The notes under the pieces are model-generated. The model made no database searches and was not told the DNA's origin. It saw only the letters and a list, made by a program, of their open reading frames with translations. Shown here one piece after another: positions 6,573-9,137 of a DNA stretch of 9,137 bases. Numbering within the stretch: the first letter of the stretch is position 1; every line of letters starts with the position of its first letter. A program made the position numbers and the translations under genes. Source of the stretch: Dysgonamonadaceae bacterium (GTDB lineage: Bacteria > Bacteroidota > Bacteroidia > Bacteroidales > Azobacteroidaceae); the NCBI GenBank assembly GCA_031256015.1, contig JAIRRK010000212.1, positions 1 to 9,137 on the forward strand, written 5' to 3'.

Positions 6573-9137
6573 TTATTTTAGTAGGTATTTAATTGTTTTG
6601 CTTCCATGAAACGGCTCCGAAATTCGGATGATATACATTCCTTTAGGAAGACTAATTGTTTCTGTTCCTGTTATTCCGGAACTATGAATTAATTGTCCGG
6701 AAATAGCGATAATTTCCAATTGTGCCGACCGGAATTTCTCATTCAAAGAAATAATCAGTTTTTCTTCTTCATTAGTTACTTCAAACAAGTTGCCGGCACT
6801 TACATCATTAATTGATACATTTCCCGACATTTTGATGAGAAATTCATGTTCGTTTCCGTTTGAATCGGTAATGACCAGGCTATCTCCATCCTGAACATAA
6901 TAAGCCGCACTTTCTACTTTCGGATTTTGTTGATAATTCCCCAAAAAAGAAATGTTTTTCAGGAAATCGGCAATCTCGATTAATTCGGTTGAGGCCGGAA
7001 CCGTGACGGTATTTGCGGCATAATCAATCGTATATTTTGTGGATTCCATTAGCCATCCATACACTTCTAACTCATGAAGCGAAGGATAACCGCCCGATCC
7101 GGAGGTGACATTCACTTTTATGTAGCGATATCTTCCTTTATTTTGTAAATCACTGTCGGAAACAGTTCCTCCTTGAGTATTTGACGACCGATCTACAATG
7201 GTTTTGTATGTCGATTTATCGGTACTTGCCGTAACGGTATATCGATAATACCTGCCCGCGTCCGGGAGATACCATCGAATTCTGATTTGATCGATGAAAT
7301 ACTGTTTTCCCAAATCAACTTCAACCCAATGGGCGGACGAACTTGTTCCGGCCCAACGAGTCGAAACACTTCCGTCTACGGCATGGCTCGCCGGATTAGC
7401 TGATTCTTGAGCACTTGCGGTTGCACTTTTTTTCAATGCCAAGTGTTGAGCGGAAATAAATTCATAAAAAGTTGTTTTTAATCCGTCCTCGGATGTTACT
7501 TTTAATTTCATTCCCGCTTCGATATTGCCGGATGTTACCGGCGTTGTTTCGTCACTTTCCAATACCTCGATGGTTGCACCATCCGCTCCACTCACATATT
7601 GTGCGATTCTGTCTGCTCTCACATTGAGAGTTAAGGATATCTTTTTGGCCGGAATATCGACAACCAAGCGAGTTGATGTAATATCCGTTGATTGTCCGAA
7701 TATCCTACTCCACGTAACTTCATCTTCGTAGGTCGCGCCTTCTTTTGTGCCAATCGCTTTAATTGTATTTTTCGCTGCTTCGCCTTGTCCTTTATTTGTT
7801 AATTCGACATTCGTCCATCTGAAGAAACCGCATTGGACATCGGAATAATTTTTCACTCCTTGAGAAACTCCGTTGACAAAAAGCTCAACGGTTTCACAAT
7901 TGGAATAGATTGTGATCGGAGTAATATCTTGTTTTCTTTCAGTAAAGCGACGACTCGAAATATAAACTTCCGGAGCGGGATTCCAATTCACTTTATAAGC
8001 GAAATAACTGTCTTTTTTGACCAATCGGTCAAAGGTAACAAGTCCTTTGTCGTTTATTCCCGGTTGTTCTCCTTCGTTTCGACTATCGGAGCCGAAGTCG
8101 AACATATTCCAGACAAAAGTTCCCCAAATCCAATTTCTGGTTGAAATATCGACAATCGCATTCTCGTGTACTTTGTTTTGATACTCTTCAGGATGCCATT
8201 GTCCATTGTGTTGAGGTTGAGACGGATTTATTTCATGTTGAGAAATATTTCCTCCGGCACCATATTCCGACATTCCAACAAAGTGTTTGAATGTAGTTGT
8301 CGGTTTGCGAGCATCCATGTAAGCCGCGAAAGTTCCGCTTTGGTACCAACCCGGATATTGATTTTTTGCATATAAATCGGTTGTCCATCCGTAACGTTCG
8401 GTTCCGGCTTGTGCTTGAACTGTCAATCTGGAAGGGTCTTCCGTTTTGGCTAACTGATGAAGTTCCGGCATAAAAGTGCTCATTTGCGAATCGTAGGTAG
8501 ATGTACTCACTTCATTTTGAAGTCCCCACATAAAGATAGAAGGATGATTGTATTGTTGTCGAATCATTTCAATCAGTTGTTGACGAGTCACTTCTTTAAA
8601 TGCGGCTTCATTGCTTCCCAATTTATCGACAAAGGGAATTTCGGCCCAAACAATAAGCCCGTATTTATCGCACAATTCATACATATAAGGATCTTGCGGA
8701 TAATGCGCCAAACGAACGGCGTTTGCGCCTATTTCATACATCATTCCGAAATCTTCGTTGTGTTCTCTTTCGGTGATGGCATTGCCCATATTGAATCTGT
8801 CCTGATGCCGGTTGACTCCCCGAAGAGGATACAATTCCCCATTCAGGAAGAATCCGGATGAGGTTGCGGTAAAAAATCGGAATCCTGCAAATTCAGTGAC
8901 ATGGTCGATGACCGCATTGTTTTGTGTAACAGTGAAACGAACCTGATAACGATAAGGGTCTTTTTTCCCGGACCAAAGACGAGGATTCGTAATGACTACT
9001 TCTTTCTTAAATTCATAGAATCCTCCTGCCGGAATGGTTATGGTCTCCGTCAATGTTTCAATCGGATTTCCTCCCGGACTCATGGAGTTCACATCAAAAA
9101 CAGGATTGTTGACATCTGCGATTGCATCGAAAGTGTC
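6573..9137 (-). CDS. GH2 beta-galactosidase-like enzyme with discoidin/CBM32-like domain and T9SS tail (5' partial)
   Basis: Likely a secreted exo-acting glycoside hydrolase of family 2, best guess beta-galactosidase. The frame is open to the right edge, so the N-terminal sugar-binding domain and signal peptide are missing. Residues are counted from the first codon at 9137. An end of the Ig-like GH2 domain (to about 85) leads into a TIM barrel (about 90-390). It carries WGLQNE with the predicted acid/base Glu209 (codon 8511-8513), SEYG with the predicted nucleophile Glu291 (8265-8267), and the typical GH2 stretch GTFVWNMFDFGS followed by GINDKGLVTFDR. A C-terminal Ig-like domain (about 382-480), a small beta domain (about 481-562), a discoidin/CBM32-like domain (about 563-695), a second small beta domain (about 698-772) and a T9SS type A-like sorting domain (about 780-854, ending KTIKYLLK) follow. 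It is the first gene seen of a minus-strand operon; the next starts 11 bases on. Both catalytic Glu are present, so activity is expected. GH2 also contains beta-glucuronidases and galacturonidases, so substrate is inference. Confidence 0.9.
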   Translation of the reverse strand, partial: DTFDAIADVNNPVFDVNSMSPGGNPIETLTETITIPAGGFYEFKKEVVITNPRLWSGKKDPYRYQVRFTVTQNNAVIDHVTEFAGFRFFTATSSGFFLNGELYPLRGVNRHQDRFNMGNAITEREHNEDFGMMYEIGANAVRLAHYPQDPYMYELCDKYGLIVWAEIPFVDKLGSNEAAFKEVTRQQLIEMIRQQYNHPSIFMWGLQNEVSTSTYDSQMSTFMPELHQLAKTEDPSRLTVQAQAGTERYGWTTDLYAKNQYPGWYQSGTFAAYMDARKPTTTFKHFVGMSEYGAGGNISQHEINPSQPQHNGQWHPEEYQNKVHENAIVDISTRNWIWGTFVWNMFDFGSDSRNEGEQPGINDKGLVTFDRLVKKDSYFAYKVNWNPAPEVYISSRRFTERKQDITPITIYSNCETVELFVNGVSQGVKNYSDVQCGFFRWTNVELTNKGQGEAAKNTIKAIGTKEGATYEDEVTWSRIFGQSTDITSTRLVVDIPAKKISLTLNVRADRIAQYVSGADGATIEVLESDETTPVTSGNIEAGMKLKVTSEDGLKTTFYEFISAQHLALKKSATASAQESANPASHAVDGSVSTRWAGTSSSAHWVEVDLGKQYFIDQIRIRWYLPDAGRYYRYTVTASTDKSTYKTIVDRSSNTQGGTVSDSDLQNKGRYRYIKVNVTSGSGGYPSLHELEVYGWLMESTKYTIDYAANTVTVPASTELIEIADFLKNISFLGNYQQNPKVESAAYYVQDGDSLVITDSNGNEHEFLIKMSGNVSINDVSAGNLFEVTNEEEKLIISLNEKFRSAQLEIIAISGQLIHSSGITGTETISLPKGMYIIRISEPFHGSKTIKYLLK

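Noticed and set aside
8457..8861. Plus-strand open frame of 134 codons, and shorter plus-strand frames elsewhere (for example 44-394, 991-1368)
   Set aside because: Each lies fully opposite a well-supported minus-strand gene, has no recognisable domain and no start context; they are antisense shadows.
9090..9092. GTG at 9092 as the start of the GH2 gene
   Set aside because: The frame stays open for 15 more codons to the window edge, and a GH2 protein starting here would lack its N-terminal domain and signal peptide; the gene is cut by the window.
720..9137. Frequent TTCCGG/CCGGAA words through the window
   Set aside because: They fall in coding frames as common codon pairs (Pro-Glu, Ser-Gly and similar) without regular spacing, so codon preference explains them.

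Overview
The window looks like part of a polysaccharide utilisation locus (PUL) from a Bacteroidota species. The organism is inferred from AT-rich sequence, type IX secretion (T9SS) C-terminal sorting domains, BACON domains on a lipoprotein, a DUF4861-GH105 fusion, and A/T-rich start regions without a clear Shine-Dalgarno. T9SS use combined with PUL enzymes would fit a T9SS-bearing Bacteroidales lineage or another Bacteroidota class; the genus cannot be read from the sequence.

All four genes lie on the minus strand and are tightly packed, so they probably form one transcript running from right to left. In transcription order: (1) 9137-6573, the C-terminal 854 codons of a GH2 beta-galactosidase-like enzyme with a discoidin/CBM32-like module and a T9SS tail, whose 5' end is outside the window; (2) 6561-4072, a lipoprotein with two BACON-like domains, a calcineurin-like metallophosphoesterase domain, an Fn3-like segment and a LamG-like jellyroll; (3) 4043-720, a secreted DUF4861 + GH105 unsaturated-uronyl hydrolase with an Ig-like domain, a discoidin/CBM32-like domain and a T9SS tail; (4) 679-1, the start of a secreted protein with a CBM96/DNRLRE-like domain, cut by the left edge. 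Gaps between genes are only 11, 28 and 40 bases, no stretch over 300 bases lacks a gene, and I see no convincing internal promoter, terminator, RNA gene, mobile element or CRISPR.

Working together (inference): GH105 removes the unsaturated uronyl residue left at the non-reducing end by a polysaccharide lyase, and the GH2 enzyme removes a beta-linked sugar, most likely galactose. A glycan with alternating or branching uronic acid and galactose (rhamnogalacturonan, arabinogalactan or a related algal or animal polymer) is plausible. The lyase expected upstream of GH105 is not in the window; gene 4 is a candidate because CBM96-type domains often sit on lyases. The most unusual element is the phosphoesterase-like lipoprotein: its motif scaffold is clear, but three active-site histidines are replaced (DxH to DxL, GNH to GNS, GHTH to GHTN), which suggests a non-catalytic or repurposed domain.
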